Source: Ilumatobacteraceae bacterium (GTDB lineage: Bacteria; Actinomycetota; Acidimicrobiia; Acidimicrobiales; Ilumatobacteraceae). Taken from it: 64,000 bases of DNA. The DNA is taken from contig JAJTEL010000001.1 of the NCBI GenBank assembly GCA_021299715.1, positions 127,397 through 191,396 on the forward strand, in the 5' to 3' direction. This document shows, piece after piece, positions 43,345 to 52,350 of the stretch; position 1 is the first letter of the stretch, and each line of letters opens with the position of its first letter. Under the pieces are notes generated by a model. It ran no database searches. It was given only the letters and a program-made list of their open reading frames with translations, and had not been told where the DNA came from. A program made the translations under genes and the position numbers.

Positions 43345-44660
43345 ACCTCGGTTCGAAGTTCCCATTCAACGCCTTGAGAAGTGTCACGCACTTCTATTCC
43401 GATGTTCACAAATGCATCGCGCAACACGTCGGACAAGTCGTATCGCTTTTCAGCACGTACGGTTGCACGAACCGCAAGCATGGCTTCCACATAGGGAGCA
43501 ACAACATCACGCGGATTTCGAACTCCACTGACAGCCGCATCGCCAAGAGCTGAAATCATTGAACGAAGTGCTAGTCGGCACTGGTTTGAAACATCGCTGT
43601 CCAAAGTGTCGGCGGACCAATCGTGGAGTGCCTGTTCAAGAGCAAGGCAAGCCCGTACTGCGCCATCGGCGTCTCGATTATTAATAGCTTCTGTGAACTG
43701 CGCTTGTCGCAGGCGAAGTTCCTCGGCCAGGCTTCCAAGCGGGGCAATGCCCTCAGCCTGTTGAACTGCGGACGCGGTGTCTTGTGCGCGAGCTTCACCA
43801 GCGTTGGCTGTCTGTGCGTCGCCAATACCGACTCCGCCATCTTTTGACAAAGCCGACCATGGGTTCTGCAAAGTAGCAAGTGGCACCACACTTCCCGTTG
43901 GGAAGACATGCGAAACATTACGCAGGCGAATGGTGACAGTGCCGTTTCCAACGACTGTTGCAGTCTTGTTGTCTAGATCAATAATGAGGCCTGTGTGTTC
44001 GTCAATGCCGAGTACCCATGTGTCACTGTCGAGAAGAGTCTCGAACATGAGTAGCCGTGCTTCTCCCAAGTAACAAAAACGCGTGTCGTGGTTTGCACCT
44101 TCTGCATTGTCGTAGTGGGGAATAACGGCACAATTCATGCCAATGGCAGCCAAGATATCAAGACCATCGAGTCGCTCGACGTTCTGTCCAACTTTGTAAA
44201 TCTCGTAAACAGGAACGGTTGCTTTACCCAATGTAAGTGCGGCCGCAGAGGCGAAAGTAACAATGCCGCCATTGGTGATCTTGTCGATGAGCAGTTGTGC
44301 AATGGGTGAACCATTCCACTGACGAAGTGCGTAAGTGGGAGAGCCAGGTCCGGCAAACACATACGTTGCATCGGAAATGGACCGAAGTCCGCGTTCAACG
44401 GCAACAGGGTCTGCTGGCAGATGAGTGTCTTGGAGACGAACCAGTCCAGCAACGGCGATGTCAACGTTCACCGATGTCTTGAAATACTCAACAGCTTTTC
44501 GTGCCAACTCTGGAGCGTTTTCCTGAAACCCATAGGGAGTGTCGAGAAGCACTGCTTTCGCTGGTGCGGGCAGACGCGAGGTGAGAGTGCGGTGTGTGGA
44601 CACCATGGTGGGCGCTGTTTCGCCCGAGCCCATGATGGTGAGAATGCGAGGAATGCTCAT
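43341..44660 (-). CDS. Peptidase-S51-like domain fused to a CysRS-type C-terminal (DALR/CysS_C) region
   Basis: A 439-residue protein. Residues 1-250 resemble the cyanophycinase/peptidase S51 class I glutamine-amidotransferase fold: MGSGE near the start, VFAGPGSPTYALR, a possible nucleophile Ser138 in TFASAAALTLG and GIDEHTGLIID. A short Gln/Ala-rich linker follows. Residues 310-439 look like the end of cysteinyl-tRNA synthetase: a helical DALR-like part, then RAEKRYDLSDVLRD...GIEVRDTSQGVEWEL, matching the CysS/YqeB C-terminal domain. No synthetase catalytic domain is present. The function is unknown; it might recognise tRNA-Cys or an unusual peptide. It overlaps the upstream hydrolase gene by four bases. 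Confidence 0.75.
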   Translation of the reverse strand: MSIPRILTIMGSGETAPTMVSTHRTLTSRLPAPAKAVLLDTPYGFQENAPELARKAVEYFKTSVNVDIAVAGLVRLQDTHLPADPVAVERGLRSISDATYVFAGPGSPTYALRQWNGSPIAQLLIDKITNGGIVTFASAAALTLGKATVPVYEIYKVGQNVERLDGLDILAAIGMNCAVIPHYDNAEGANHDTRFCYLGEARLLMFETLLDSDTWVLGIDEHTGLIIDLDNKTATVVGNGTVTIRLRNVSHVFPTGSVVPLATLQNPWSALSKDGGVGIGDAQTANAGEARAQDTASAVQQAEGIAPLGSLAEELRLRQAQFTEAINNRDADGAVRACLALEQALHDWSADTLDSDVSNQCRLALRSMISALGDAAVSGVRNPRDVVAPYVEAMLAVRATVRAEKRYDLSDVLRDAFVNIGIEVRDTSQGVEWELRTEV

Positions 44661-45541
44661 GAAAAGAATCCTGTGCTAACGGCGTCGTCTACAACGGCTG
44701 CGAATCGTTCGGGGAATTGTGCGTGTAAGTCGTGGTCGGCTGGTTCAAACCACTCAGCGCGAGCGCGCGGAAGAGTTGCGAGTGCGTGTGTAATTTGCTT
44801 TCGCTTTGACGTGGTGTGCGCATCGTTACCTTTTGCTGCCGGAGTGAACAGCACAGGTACGGAAATGTTTGACCACAAATCTGATGGTGTGTGTTCCCAC
44901 AGACCTCGCAAGATGGTGAGATGACGGTCAAGCGTTAACCACGGGCGAATGGTGTCGTCATCAAGACGTTCCATGTTGTGCATTTGGCCATCGATTGCTT
45001 CGTCGCTCCAGTCGGGATGTGCGGCGCGAATGTATGAACGAAGGCGTTCATATTTCATTCCCTCTAATGCGGGTGGGCGAAGAGTGCGGGCGCATTCTTC
45101 CCACTCAGGGAAAGCGTGTGCGAGTTCAATGGTGCCGCCATCGACGGCGACGATTCCGCTGATTCGTTCACCATGGCGATGTGCACATTCCACAACGATG
45201 TTTCCACCCCACGATTGGCCAAGCAGCACTGGCTTTCGAGCGGATGAGTATCCGGGTAGTTGGTCAAGAACGTCTCGGATGTCATCGGCTACTTCGTGCA
45301 TGTTGTACCCAGCGTCGGTCTTGTCGCTGAAGCCATGTCCTCGAAGGTCGACTGCGGTAACGGCATGACCCATGGATGCAAGAACTCGTGCGGGGCCGTC
45401 CCACAGCCGAGCGTTCGATGCCAGTCCGTGAATTAGCAAAAGCGGCATTCCTGGGGAATCGGCGACCGACGTCCACTGCAGTACCCGAAGAGAGATTCCG
45501 TCGCGGAGGGTGACGAAGGACGATGTAGGGGTGATGGTCAC
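44657..45541 (-). CDS. Alpha/beta hydrolase
   Basis: A 294-residue alpha/beta-hydrolase: LLLIHGLASNARLWDGPARVL, VDLRGHGFSD, nucleophile GQSWGGN and late His in PADHDLHAQFP. The nucleophile elbow has Trp after Ser (GQSWGG), as in many haloalkane-dehalogenase- and esterase-like members. GTG at 45541 is preferred, because the extension to 45679 lacks similarity and runs over the next gene's promoter. It is upstream of, and coupled to, the S51/CysS fusion gene. The substrate is unknown. Confidence 0.83.
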   Translation of the reverse strand: MTITPTSSFVTLRDGISLRVLQWTSVADSPGMPLLLIHGLASNARLWDGPARVLASMGHAVTAVDLRGHGFSDKTDAGYNMHEVADDIRDVLDQLPGYSSARKPVLLGQSWGGNIVVECAHRHGERISGIVAVDGGTIELAHAFPEWEECARTLRPPALEGMKYERLRSYIRAAHPDWSDEAIDGQMHNMERLDDDTIRPWLTLDRHLTILRGLWEHTPSDLWSNISVPVLFTPAAKGNDAHTTSKRKQITHALATLPRARAEWFEPADHDLHAQFPERFAAVVDDAVSTGFFS

Positions 45542-45606
45542 CTGAACAGTGTCGCACCACGAGGGGCAATTGGCACCTCCATTCGCACGAGGAGTGAATG
45601 GGGGAA

Positions 45607-45612
45607 TAGGGT
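45607..45612 (+). promoter_or_regulatory. Candidate -10 box (LLM oxidoreductase, 45639)
   Basis: TAGGGT, 26 bases before the ATG, with a strong AAAGGGGG Shine-Dalgarno between them. This gene is therefore a leadered example. Confidence 0.4.
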
Positions 45613-45638
45613 CAGGGAACCAATCAAAGGGGGAAGCT

Positions 45639-46691
45639 ATGAAGCTGTCAATGGGTCTCGGGTATTCGGGCGGATTCAAAGAAGCCGTGAATCGCGTTGT
45701 CGAATTGGAAAAAGCAGGCCTTGACCAGGTGTGGATTGCCGAGGCGTACAGCTTTGACGCAATTTCTCAAGTGGGTTACATCGCTGCAAAGACCAATCGC
45801 ATCGAAATTGGCACAGGCATTGTGAACGTGTACACGCGAACCGCAGCACTTATGGCAATGACCGCAGCCGGATGTGACTATGTCAGTGATGGCCGCTTCA
45901 TTTTGGGTCTAGGTGCATCTGGCCCTCAGGTGATTGAAGGTTTCCACGGAGTTCCGTACGAGAAGCCAATGCAACGCATTAAGGAATACATCGAAGTGTG
46001 TCGCCAAGTGTGGGCACGTGAACAACCATTGCAGTACGACGGCAAGACCGTTCAAGTTCCACTTCCTGCAGGTCAGGGAACTGGTTTAGGCAAAGCTCTC
46101 AAAATCATCAATCATCCTGTGCGCAAAGACATCCCCATTTGGTGGGCATCGTTGAAAGACAAGAGTGTTGAAGCAACTGCTGAACTGGCAGACGGTTGGT
46201 TGCCCATCATGTTTTACCCAGAGCGTTACCACAACGTATGGGGTGATCAGTTGAAGGCTGGTCTTGCAAAGCGTGACCCCAATCGCCCACGCCTCGACAT
46301 CTCTGCTGGTGGAATGTTGGCAATCGATGACTCACTCACGGGTGACGCGCAAACCAAAATTCTCGATTTTGCACGTCCGAACATGGCGTTGTATGTCGGC
46401 GGCATGGGTGCACGCGGCAAAAACTTCTACAACGACGTCTGTCGTGACTACGGCTTTGAAAAAGAAGCAGTAGAAATTCAAGACTTGTACTTGGATGGCA
46501 AGAAAGACGAAGCCGCTGCGGCTATTCCGGGCGAGTGGATCATGAATGCAAACCTGGTGGGAAGCACCGGATTCATTCGTGATCGCATTGCGGCATACAA
46601 AGAGGCCGGAGTCACCGTGTTGTCGGTGAACCCTGTTGGACCAGACCCAGTGGGTCAGATTGAGAAGCTTCGCGCAATTGTCGACGCCTGA
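45639..46691 (+). CDS. LLM-class F420-type oxidoreductase
   Basis: A 350-residue luciferase-like monooxygenase-fold enzyme. Typical parts are KLSMGLGYSGGF, GLDQVWIAEAYSFDAISQVGYIAAKTNRIEIGTGIVNVYTRT, LGLGASGPQVIEGFHG and WWASLKDKSVEATAELADGWLPI. The pattern is close to actinobacterial F420-dependent dehydrogenases. The substrate is unknown. The ATG at 45639 has a strong Shine-Dalgarno; the frame upstream to 45549 is rejected. The serine hydrolase gene follows after two bases. Confidence 0.9.
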   Translation: MKLSMGLGYSGGFKEAVNRVVELEKAGLDQVWIAEAYSFDAISQVGYIAAKTNRIEIGTGIVNVYTRTAALMAMTAAGCDYVSDGRFILGLGASGPQVIEGFHGVPYEKPMQRIKEYIEVCRQVWAREQPLQYDGKTVQVPLPAGQGTGLGKALKIINHPVRKDIPIWWASLKDKSVEATAELADGWLPIMFYPERYHNVWGDQLKAGLAKRDPNRPRLDISAGGMLAIDDSLTGDAQTKILDFARPNMALYVGGMGARGKNFYNDVCRDYGFEKEAVEIQDLYLDGKKDEAAAAIPGEWIMNANLVGSTGFIRDRIAAYKEAGVTVLSVNPVGPDPVGQIEKLRAIVDA

Positions 46692-46693
46692 TC

Positions 46694-47860
46694 ATGAGCA
46701 TCCTCACAGTTGACCGCGTGGCTTCCGGTTGGGAGCCAGTGCGCGACGCATTCCTTGAAGGATTTGAAAACGGAGAGGAACACGGCGCGGGAGTCGCGGT
46801 GTACCACCGCGGTGCTTGCGTCGTTGACCTTGTTGGTGGTTGGCGGGACAAAGACCACACACAGCCATACGGTGACGATGCGCTGCAAGTGGTCTTTTCT
46901 ACAACGAAGGGCATCACTTCGCTAGCCGTTGCAATGTGTGTGCAACAAGGATTGCTCGATTATTCAGAACCGGTTGTCACATACTGGCCAGAGTTTGCAG
47001 CACATGGCAAAGACACAGTGACCGTGGCTCAGTTGTTGTCACATCGCGCAGGTTTGTACACAGTGGATGGCCCTATCACTCTTGACGAGGCCCTTCACTG
47101 GGACACGGTCACTCAACGACTCGCACACACGGCACCACGCTTTCCTGTTGATTCAACTCACGGATATCACGCCATCACGTTCGGTTGGTTGGCTGGTGAA
47201 CTTGTACGGCGTGTAACCGGCAAGAGCCTTGGAACATTTGTGCGTGATCACATTGCATCACCACTGGGCGCCGATTTTCATATTGGTTTGCCCGCGGAAT
47301 TGGAACCACGTGTTGCGCGACTGATGGCGCATCCCATTCCAAAATTTCCGCCAGACATTGCACGAATCATGATGGAACGAAGCGCCCCCGGAACAAAGGG
47401 TGCAGACGCGTTGGGACTCAACGGAGCATTCGGACCTGGTGCATTCAATAAAGCCGAAGTTCATGCAGCAGAAATACCTGGTGCAAACGGAATTGGTAAT
47501 GCGCGGTCGCTTGCCCGTATTTACGCAGCCGCAGTTGGAGAAGTAGATGGTGTGCGGTTGTTATCTGACTCCGTTCGTGAGCAAGCAACAACAAACAACA
47601 CACCAGATGGCGAGATGGACGTAGTGCTTATCTCAGAGACTGTCTTCGCCATGGGCTTTATGTTGCACTGTGATCGCTCTTTGTTTTCCGGGCCCGGTGC
47701 ATTTGGCCACAACGGGGCTGGCGGGTCTGTGTCATTCGGTGATCCACATCGAAACATGGGGTTTTCGTACGTGATGAACACAATGATGACCGTGTACGAC
47801 GAAGATCCCCGCCGTTCGCGGTTAGTGCGCGCGGCTACGCAGTGCGCAGACGCCGTCTAA
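46694..47860 (+). CDS. Serine hydrolase of the class C beta-lactamase/EstB family
   Basis: A 388-residue cytosolic serine hydrolase with the beta-lactamase fold. The SxxK motif is FSTTKGITS, a YxA/S-like element is HGYHAITFGWLAGEL, and the late FGHNGAGGS replaces the KTG box. These proteins usually act as esterases rather than beta-lactamases. There is no signal peptide. It is two bases after the LLM gene and probably in the same operon. The last 26 bases overlap the convergent MFS gene. Confidence 0.87.
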   Translation: MSILTVDRVASGWEPVRDAFLEGFENGEEHGAGVAVYHRGACVVDLVGGWRDKDHTQPYGDDALQVVFSTTKGITSLAVAMCVQQGLLDYSEPVVTYWPEFAAHGKDTVTVAQLLSHRAGLYTVDGPITLDEALHWDTVTQRLAHTAPRFPVDSTHGYHAITFGWLAGELVRRVTGKSLGTFVRDHIASPLGADFHIGLPAELEPRVARLMAHPIPKFPPDIARIMMERSAPGTKGADALGLNGAFGPGAFNKAEVHAAEIPGANGIGNARSLARIYAAAVGEVDGVRLLSDSVREQATTNNTPDGEMDVVLISETVFAMGFMLHCDRSLFSGPGAFGHNGAGGSVSFGDPHRNMGFSYVMNTMMTVYDEDPRRSRLVRAATQCADAV

Positions 47861-49058
47861 TTCCTGCAGTAGCCAGTAAGTACGTCACCGATGCGCACGC
47901 GGCTGCGCATGCAAACACAATGATTGCTGGACGCACCCCAAAGACTTCAGATGTGATGCCCGCAAGAATGCTGGTGACTCCAATCATCATGTTCACTAAG
48001 GCCATGTCACCCGCGAGTACACGGCCACGAACATGGTCGGGTGACTGTATTTGCAGACCCAATGTTGACAACGTCCACTGTGCGCCACCGCTGAGATGAG
48101 CAAGGGCAACAAACACCGCAGCGATGCCGAGCGCGGGACTTAATGCGGCGAAGAAGTAGCACACGCTAAACAAAAGCCCAGCTACGCCGCATACCCGCAG
48201 CAACTTGGCCATGTCTCGCCCTGCGATTCGAGCGCCAATGATGGGGCCAAGACCAGAACCCACGCCGCGAACACCAATTAAGAGACCGCGTCCCGAGTCA
48301 CCTGCATTGAAAACATTGCTAGCCAGGACTGCAAGTTGACTGACAATTCCTGCACCGACGGCGAATGTCATCTTGGAGCACAACAGGGCAAGGATGACTT
48401 TGTCTCCACGGGCAACATGAAATGCTTCTTTCATGTCGGCTATCGGTCGCGCACGTCGTGACTGAGCAGTTTTTGTTTCGTGACTTTGCATTGCGGTACG
48501 TACTCGCGCAAACAACACCGCAGCAATAATGAAAGAGACGATGTCGGCAATGAATGCAGCGTTGCGTCCAAAGACACTGGCAAAGACTCCTCCAAGTGCC
48601 GCGCCCACTGCAAGCATGACTCCCCAGGTGCTTCCAAACAGGGCGTTTGCTTTTCGCAAATCGTCTTCGTTCGACACCAAGTTGGGAATTGCAGCACCAG
48701 TAGCGGGGCTGACGAACGACGCCAGGCCAGCGATGGAACATTGAGCAACAAACAGGATCCAGATACCCGCTGATGAGTGGAGCAACATCAGTGAAGCAGA
48801 CAGTGCTTGAAGTGCAGACACGACGACCAAAATTCGTCGACGGTCAAATCTGTCCGCGAATGAACCAGCAATAGGCGACATGACGAGCCCTGGGATGGTC
48901 ATAGAGACAAGAACAAGCGAGACAAGAAATCGTGAGTTCGTAGTGTCTTCAACGAGTCCGGCCATTGCAACGAATGTGAACCAGTCCCCAAGAAATGACA
49001 CCACCTGTGCGCCGAACACAAGGCGTATGTCTCTGTTGCGGCGCAGGAGTGAAAACAT
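47835..49058 (-). CDS. MFS transporter
   Basis: A 407-residue major-facilitator protein with about twelve hydrophobic segments. The loop-2/3 motif SFADRFDRRRILVV and the N-terminal RNRDIRLVFGAQVVSFLGDWFTFVAMAGLV are typical of the MFS_3/enterobactin-exporter-like group. It is probably an exporter of unknown substrate. TAGTCT lies 9 bases before the ATG, within an inverted repeat (GAGAC-TAG-GTCTC at 49067-49079). The 3' end overlaps the serine hydrolase gene. Confidence 0.88.
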   Translation of the reverse strand: MFSLLRRNRDIRLVFGAQVVSFLGDWFTFVAMAGLVEDTTNSRFLVSLVLVSMTIPGLVMSPIAGSFADRFDRRRILVVVSALQALSASLMLLHSSAGIWILFVAQCSIAGLASFVSPATGAAIPNLVSNEDDLRKANALFGSTWGVMLAVGAALGGVFASVFGRNAAFIADIVSFIIAAVLFARVRTAMQSHETKTAQSRRARPIADMKEAFHVARGDKVILALLCSKMTFAVGAGIVSQLAVLASNVFNAGDSGRGLLIGVRGVGSGLGPIIGARIAGRDMAKLLRVCGVAGLLFSVCYFFAALSPALGIAAVFVALAHLSGGAQWTLSTLGLQIQSPDHVRGRVLAGDMALVNMMIGVTSILAGITSEVFGVRPAIIVFACAAACASVTYLLATAGIRRRLRTA

Positions 49059-49066
49059 GAGAACTA

Positions 49067-49079
49067 GAGACTAGGTCTC
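49067..49079. promoter_or_regulatory. Inverted repeat over the MFS promoter (possible operator)
   Basis: GAGAC-TAG-GTCTC, with the candidate -10 box TAGTCT (minus strand, 49068-49073) inside it. A second inverted repeat, AGCGC...GCGCT (49082-49099), lies next to it in the same 43-base gap. A repressor site or a weak hairpin are both possible. Confidence 0.3.
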
Positions 49080-49101
49080 GAAGCGCAGGAGGTGGCGCTG
49101 T

Positions 49102-50064
49102 TTAACGCAGAGAATCGAGGCGCTCAAATACTTTGCGTGCCTCATTCATGATTTCTTCTACAACTTGACGTGCTGGCTTGATTTCGTCAATCGCACCTAC
49201 TGCTTGGCCAATTGCCATGAACGCCTTATTGGTGTCGAGAACAACATCGGGACCAACCCCCAAGTGGTGGATTCCTGCCTGAATAGTTGCGATTGCTTGA
49301 CCAGGGAAACCCTGCAACTCTTCTGGGTGCTCGTCAAAGTATTGCGTCCATTCCGTACGAGCAACGCGACATGTCTTTCCGGTGTATGCCTTACTGACCA
49401 CGGTGTCGTCTTCGGCCATCTCTAACATTTTTTCTTTGTAGCCAGTGCCCGTATGCGCTTCGTGTGTTGCAATGAACTTTGTTCCAATCCACACGCCTTC
49501 TGCACCCAAAGCAAGCGCTGCAACGAGACCCCGACCATCGAAGATTCCACCTGCAGCAACGACGGGCACTTTCCCTTGAACAGCGTCGACAACTTGTGGA
49601 ACCAGTGCCATGGTGGCAACTGTTCCGGTGTGCCCACCTGCTTCGGTTCCTTGAGCAACAACAAAGTCGCATCCGCTAGCTACCGCTGCCGTTGCGTGTC
49701 GAACTTTTCCACACATAGAGCCAACGAGAATGTTGTGTCGGTGAAGTTCATCGATGATTTCGCGTGGAACACCAAGGCCAGCAACGTAAATGCTTGCACC
49801 ACCTTCGATGATGGCTTTCAAGTTGCGCTCGATGGAATCTGGCGACGCTGTGAGGAGGTCTACACCAAATGGCTTGTTCGTCATTGTGCGAACACGAGCC
49901 ATCTCTGACACCAATAATTCGGTTGGCATAGGGGCTGCGCCGAAAGTTCCGATGCCTCCCGCTTCTGACACCGCAGCAACAAGATCGCTATAGGAGACGC
50001 CACCCATGCCAGCGAGCATGATGGGAAGTTCAATATCGAGCATTTCCGTGAGGCGTGTCTTCAT
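49102..50064 (-). CDS. Nitronate monooxygenase-family flavoprotein
   Basis: A 320-residue FMN-dependent TIM-barrel protein of the 2-nitropropane dioxygenase/NMO family: LPIMLAGMGGVSYSDLVAAVSEAGGIG, FVVAQGTEAGGHTG, VAAGGIFDGRGLVAALALGAEGVWIGTKFIAT. It could oxidise alkyl nitronates or act as an enoyl reductase-like flavoprotein. The ATG at 50064 follows TACGGT at 6 bases; the frame upstream to 50079 is not needed. Confidence 0.88.
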   Translation of the reverse strand: MKTRLTEMLDIELPIMLAGMGGVSYSDLVAAVSEAGGIGTFGAAPMPTELLVSEMARVRTMTNKPFGVDLLTASPDSIERNLKAIIEGGASIYVAGLGVPREIIDELHRHNILVGSMCGKVRHATAAVASGCDFVVAQGTEAGGHTGTVATMALVPQVVDAVQGKVPVVAAGGIFDGRGLVAALALGAEGVWIGTKFIATHEAHTGTGYKEKMLEMAEDDTVVSKAYTGKTCRVARTEWTQYFDEHPEELQGFPGQAIATIQAGIHHLGVGPDVVLDTNKAFMAIGQAVGAIDEIKPARQVVEEIMNEARKVFERLDSLR

Positions 50065-50070
50065 GACACC

Positions 50071-50076
50071 ACCGTA
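50071..50076 (-). promoter_or_regulatory. Candidate leaderless -10 box (nitronate monooxygenase)
   Basis: TACGGT on the minus strand, 6 bases before the ATG at 50064. Confidence 0.5.
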
Positions 50077-50085
50077 CAACCCGAT

Positions 50086-51291
50086 TTATTGCTGAAATGC
50101 ACCGGGCCGTTTCAAGAACTGGCGATGCCAGCGACGTGGCGTAAGAATCACCGCGCGAGCCTCGTCTTCAAACATCCACCGCACAAAGTTCTTGCGGGTC
50201 CAGTTATTCGTATTAACGAGTGCAAGCACCCAGCGAGTAATTCGTGGCGAGGCGAGCATTTTTCCAAGAGCTACCGACATGCGGTGGTCGGCGAGAAGAG
50301 TCGCGTCCAAAGCGTTGGAGTAAAGACGTCGAACGGATGCAGAGTCGCTCCCTGAGTGGATGGCCTGAGCCGCGGCAATTCCGGTCTCTAACGCTTGTCC
50401 AATGCCTTCACCTGTCAAGGTGTCGGTAGCGCACACTGCGTCTCCAACAAACAAAACTCGCCCCGATGATCGAACTGCTGAATCAATGCGTGCAGGAATT
50501 GGCCATGCGGTATGGCGACCTACTGGAGAGAAATGTGGACCGAGAGCCTCAACGACATGTGGCCGTGTGAGAAGGTCGCGCCACGTGTCGTTCATGAACT
50601 GAACGCTCTTGTCGCTTGTGCGCAGAATTCCGAAACCAACATTTGCTCTGTTGCCAGGCAATGGAAAGGACCATGCGTATCCAGGGAGGAGGTCGTCGTC
50701 AAACCACACGTGCAGAGTGCGAGCGGCACTTCCGGTGACATTGCTGACGTATTGGCGGAACGCATGCCATTCACCGAGATATCCGGGCGTTGATAACCCC
50801 AGGCTTTTGCGAACTGGAGACCACATGCCGTCGGCTGCAACGACAAAGTCAACGTCAAGGTTTCCCAGCCCTTCAATTTCTGCAACGACCGCATCGGCAT
50901 CGTTACGGGGAAGCGAGATAAATGCGCATCCCTCGTGAATGGTGATCCCTCGATCTCGGCACATGGTGACAAGTGCATGGTCAAGTTGTTCTCGCGGGGC
51001 AATTGCAGCGAACAGGCCTTGCTGCTGTGGCAGGGGAAGCGAGATGTCGCGACCATTCGGAGAGCGAACAAGGACATCGTCGCATGGTTGAAAATCGGGA
51101 ACCGTTGTGGGGTCGAACCCCAGCTCGTCAAGGACGCGCAATGCGTTGGTGGTCAGGCCATCTCCGCAACACTTATCGCGCGGAAACGTGGCTTTGTCCA
51201 CCACGGTCACATGATGCCCAAGGCGATGCAAGGTGGCTGCGCACGCAGTTCCGGCCGGACCTGCACCAATGACGAGAACCTTGTGTGGCAC
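50086..51291 (-). CDS. Geranylgeranyl-reductase-like FAD-dependent oxidoreductase
   Basis: A 401-residue flavoprotein: FAD-binding VLVIGAGPAGTACAATLHRLGHHVTVVDK, the CCGDGL motif of geranylgeranyl reductases, VAADGMWSPVRKSLGL and GDAVCATDTLTGEGIGQALETG. Family members reduce isoprenoid chains of menaquinone or lipids, or act as aromatic hydroxylase-like enzymes. The open frame continues to 51555 without similarity. GTG at 51291 gives the standard N-terminus and has TAGCCT 7 bases upstream. It is divergent from the SDR at 51394. Confidence 0.86.
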   Translation of the reverse strand: MPHKVLVIGAGPAGTACAATLHRLGHHVTVVDKATFPRDKCCGDGLTTNALRVLDELGFDPTTVPDFQPCDDVLVRSPNGRDISLPLPQQQGLFAAIAPREQLDHALVTMCRDRGITIHEGCAFISLPRNDADAVVAEIEGLGNLDVDFVVAADGMWSPVRKSLGLSTPGYLGEWHAFRQYVSNVTGSAARTLHVWFDDDLLPGYAWSFPLPGNRANVGFGILRTSDKSVQFMNDTWRDLLTRPHVVEALGPHFSPVGRHTAWPIPARIDSAVRSSGRVLFVGDAVCATDTLTGEGIGQALETGIAAAQAIHSGSDSASVRRLYSNALDATLLADHRMSVALGKMLASPRITRWVLALVNTNNWTRKNFVRWMFEDEARAVILTPRRWHRQFLKRPGAFQQ

Positions 51292-51298
51292 GCCTGTG

Positions 51299-51304
51299 AG
51301 GCTA
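51299..51304 (-). promoter_or_regulatory. Candidate leaderless -10 box (GGR-like gene)
   Basis: TAGCCT on the minus strand, 7 bases before the GTG at 51291. Confidence 0.45.
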
Positions 51305-51342
51305 TTGGCGGGTCGGGCTATGTGTGCTGTGACACCAGTTCG

Positions 51343-51348
51343 TAGTAT
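51343..51348 (+). promoter_or_regulatory. Candidate -10 box (SDR-MaoC operon)
   Basis: TAGTAT, about 45 bases before the ATG at 51394. The gene has an AAGGAG Shine-Dalgarno 6 bases from its start, so it is a leadered transcript. Confidence 0.35.
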
Positions 51349-51393
51349 CGGTATGGGCACCACGGGGTGCCGGTACTTACCGAAGGAGCCGTC

Positions 51394-52323
51394 ATGGCAA
51401 AAATGTGTGAAGGTCGTGTTGCAGTAGTAACTGGTGCAGGTCGTGGAATTGGGCGCGAGCACGCGCTCAGCCTTGCTAGCCAGGGCGCAAAGGTTGTTGT
51501 CAACGACCTTGGCGGAAATGTAGACGGAAGTGGTGGCGACGTCAGCCCCGCACAATCAGTTGTTGACGAAATTAAGGGCATGGGCGGCGAAGCTGTTGCG
51601 AACGGCGACGACATCTCGTCATGGGAAGGCGCACAACGCCTCATCAACACCGCCGTTGAAACCTTCGGCGACATCAACATCGTGGTGAACAACGCCGGAA
51701 TCTTGCGCGACCGCATGCTCACCAACATGACCGAAGAAGAATGGGACGCTGTCATCAAGGTTCACTTGAAGGGCACGTTTGGTCCAGCACGTTGGGCTGC
51801 TGCCTATTGGCGTGAGCAAGCAAAGGCTGGCAAAGAGGTGTACGGACGCATTATCAACACCACGTCGGTGTCGGGCATCTACGGAAACATTGGTCAGACC
51901 AACTACGGCGCAGCAAAGGCTGGCATTGCATCGTTCACCGTTATTGCAGCACTCGAACTTGCACGCTTTGGTGTCACCGTTAATGCAGTTGCTCCCGTGG
52001 CACTCACACGTATGACCGAGGGCTTGGGTAATGCGCCAGAGACAGATGAAGAGCGCGAAATGCGTTCACCACGATGGATTGCACCAATCGTTACATGGCT
52101 TGCCGGAAACGAAGCAGGCGATGTCACTGGTCGCATCTTTGAAGCAAGTGGTCAGACATTGGCAATTGCCGAAGGTTGGCACCGCGGTCCAAGCGTTGCG
52201 CCAATTGATGATCCCACCAAGTTGGGTCCAGTTGTTGCCGACATGTTGGCAAAGGCACGTCCGAACGCAGGTATGGACGGACGCGACGGCTCATACCCAC
52301 AGAACACACTCAACAAGAAGTAA
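51394..52323 (+). CDS. SDR of the MFE-2 / (3R)-hydroxyacyl-CoA dehydrogenase type
   Basis: A 309-residue SDR with TGAGRGIGREHALSLASQGAKVVVNDLGG, NNAGILRDRMLTNM, INTTSVSGIYGNIGQTNYGAAK and VAPVALTRMTEG. It is close to the dehydrogenase unit of multifunctional enzyme 2 and to the SDR at 37287. The next gene encodes a matching hydratase-2-like protein, so together they would perform two steps of an (R)-specific beta-oxidation cycle. The ATG at 51394 is chosen for its AAGGAG Shine-Dalgarno. Confidence 0.88.
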   Translation: MAKMCEGRVAVVTGAGRGIGREHALSLASQGAKVVVNDLGGNVDGSGGDVSPAQSVVDEIKGMGGEAVANGDDISSWEGAQRLINTAVETFGDINIVVNNAGILRDRMLTNMTEEEWDAVIKVHLKGTFGPARWAAAYWREQAKAGKEVYGRIINTTSVSGIYGNIGQTNYGAAKAGIASFTVIAALELARFGVTVNAVAPVALTRMTEGLGNAPETDEEREMRSPRWIAPIVTWLAGNEAGDVTGRIFEASGQTLAIAEGWHRGPSVAPIDDPTKLGPVVADMLAKARPNAGMDGRDGSYPQNTLNKK

Positions 52324-52350
52324 GTCACAGCGACTACAGGGGGAAGAACA

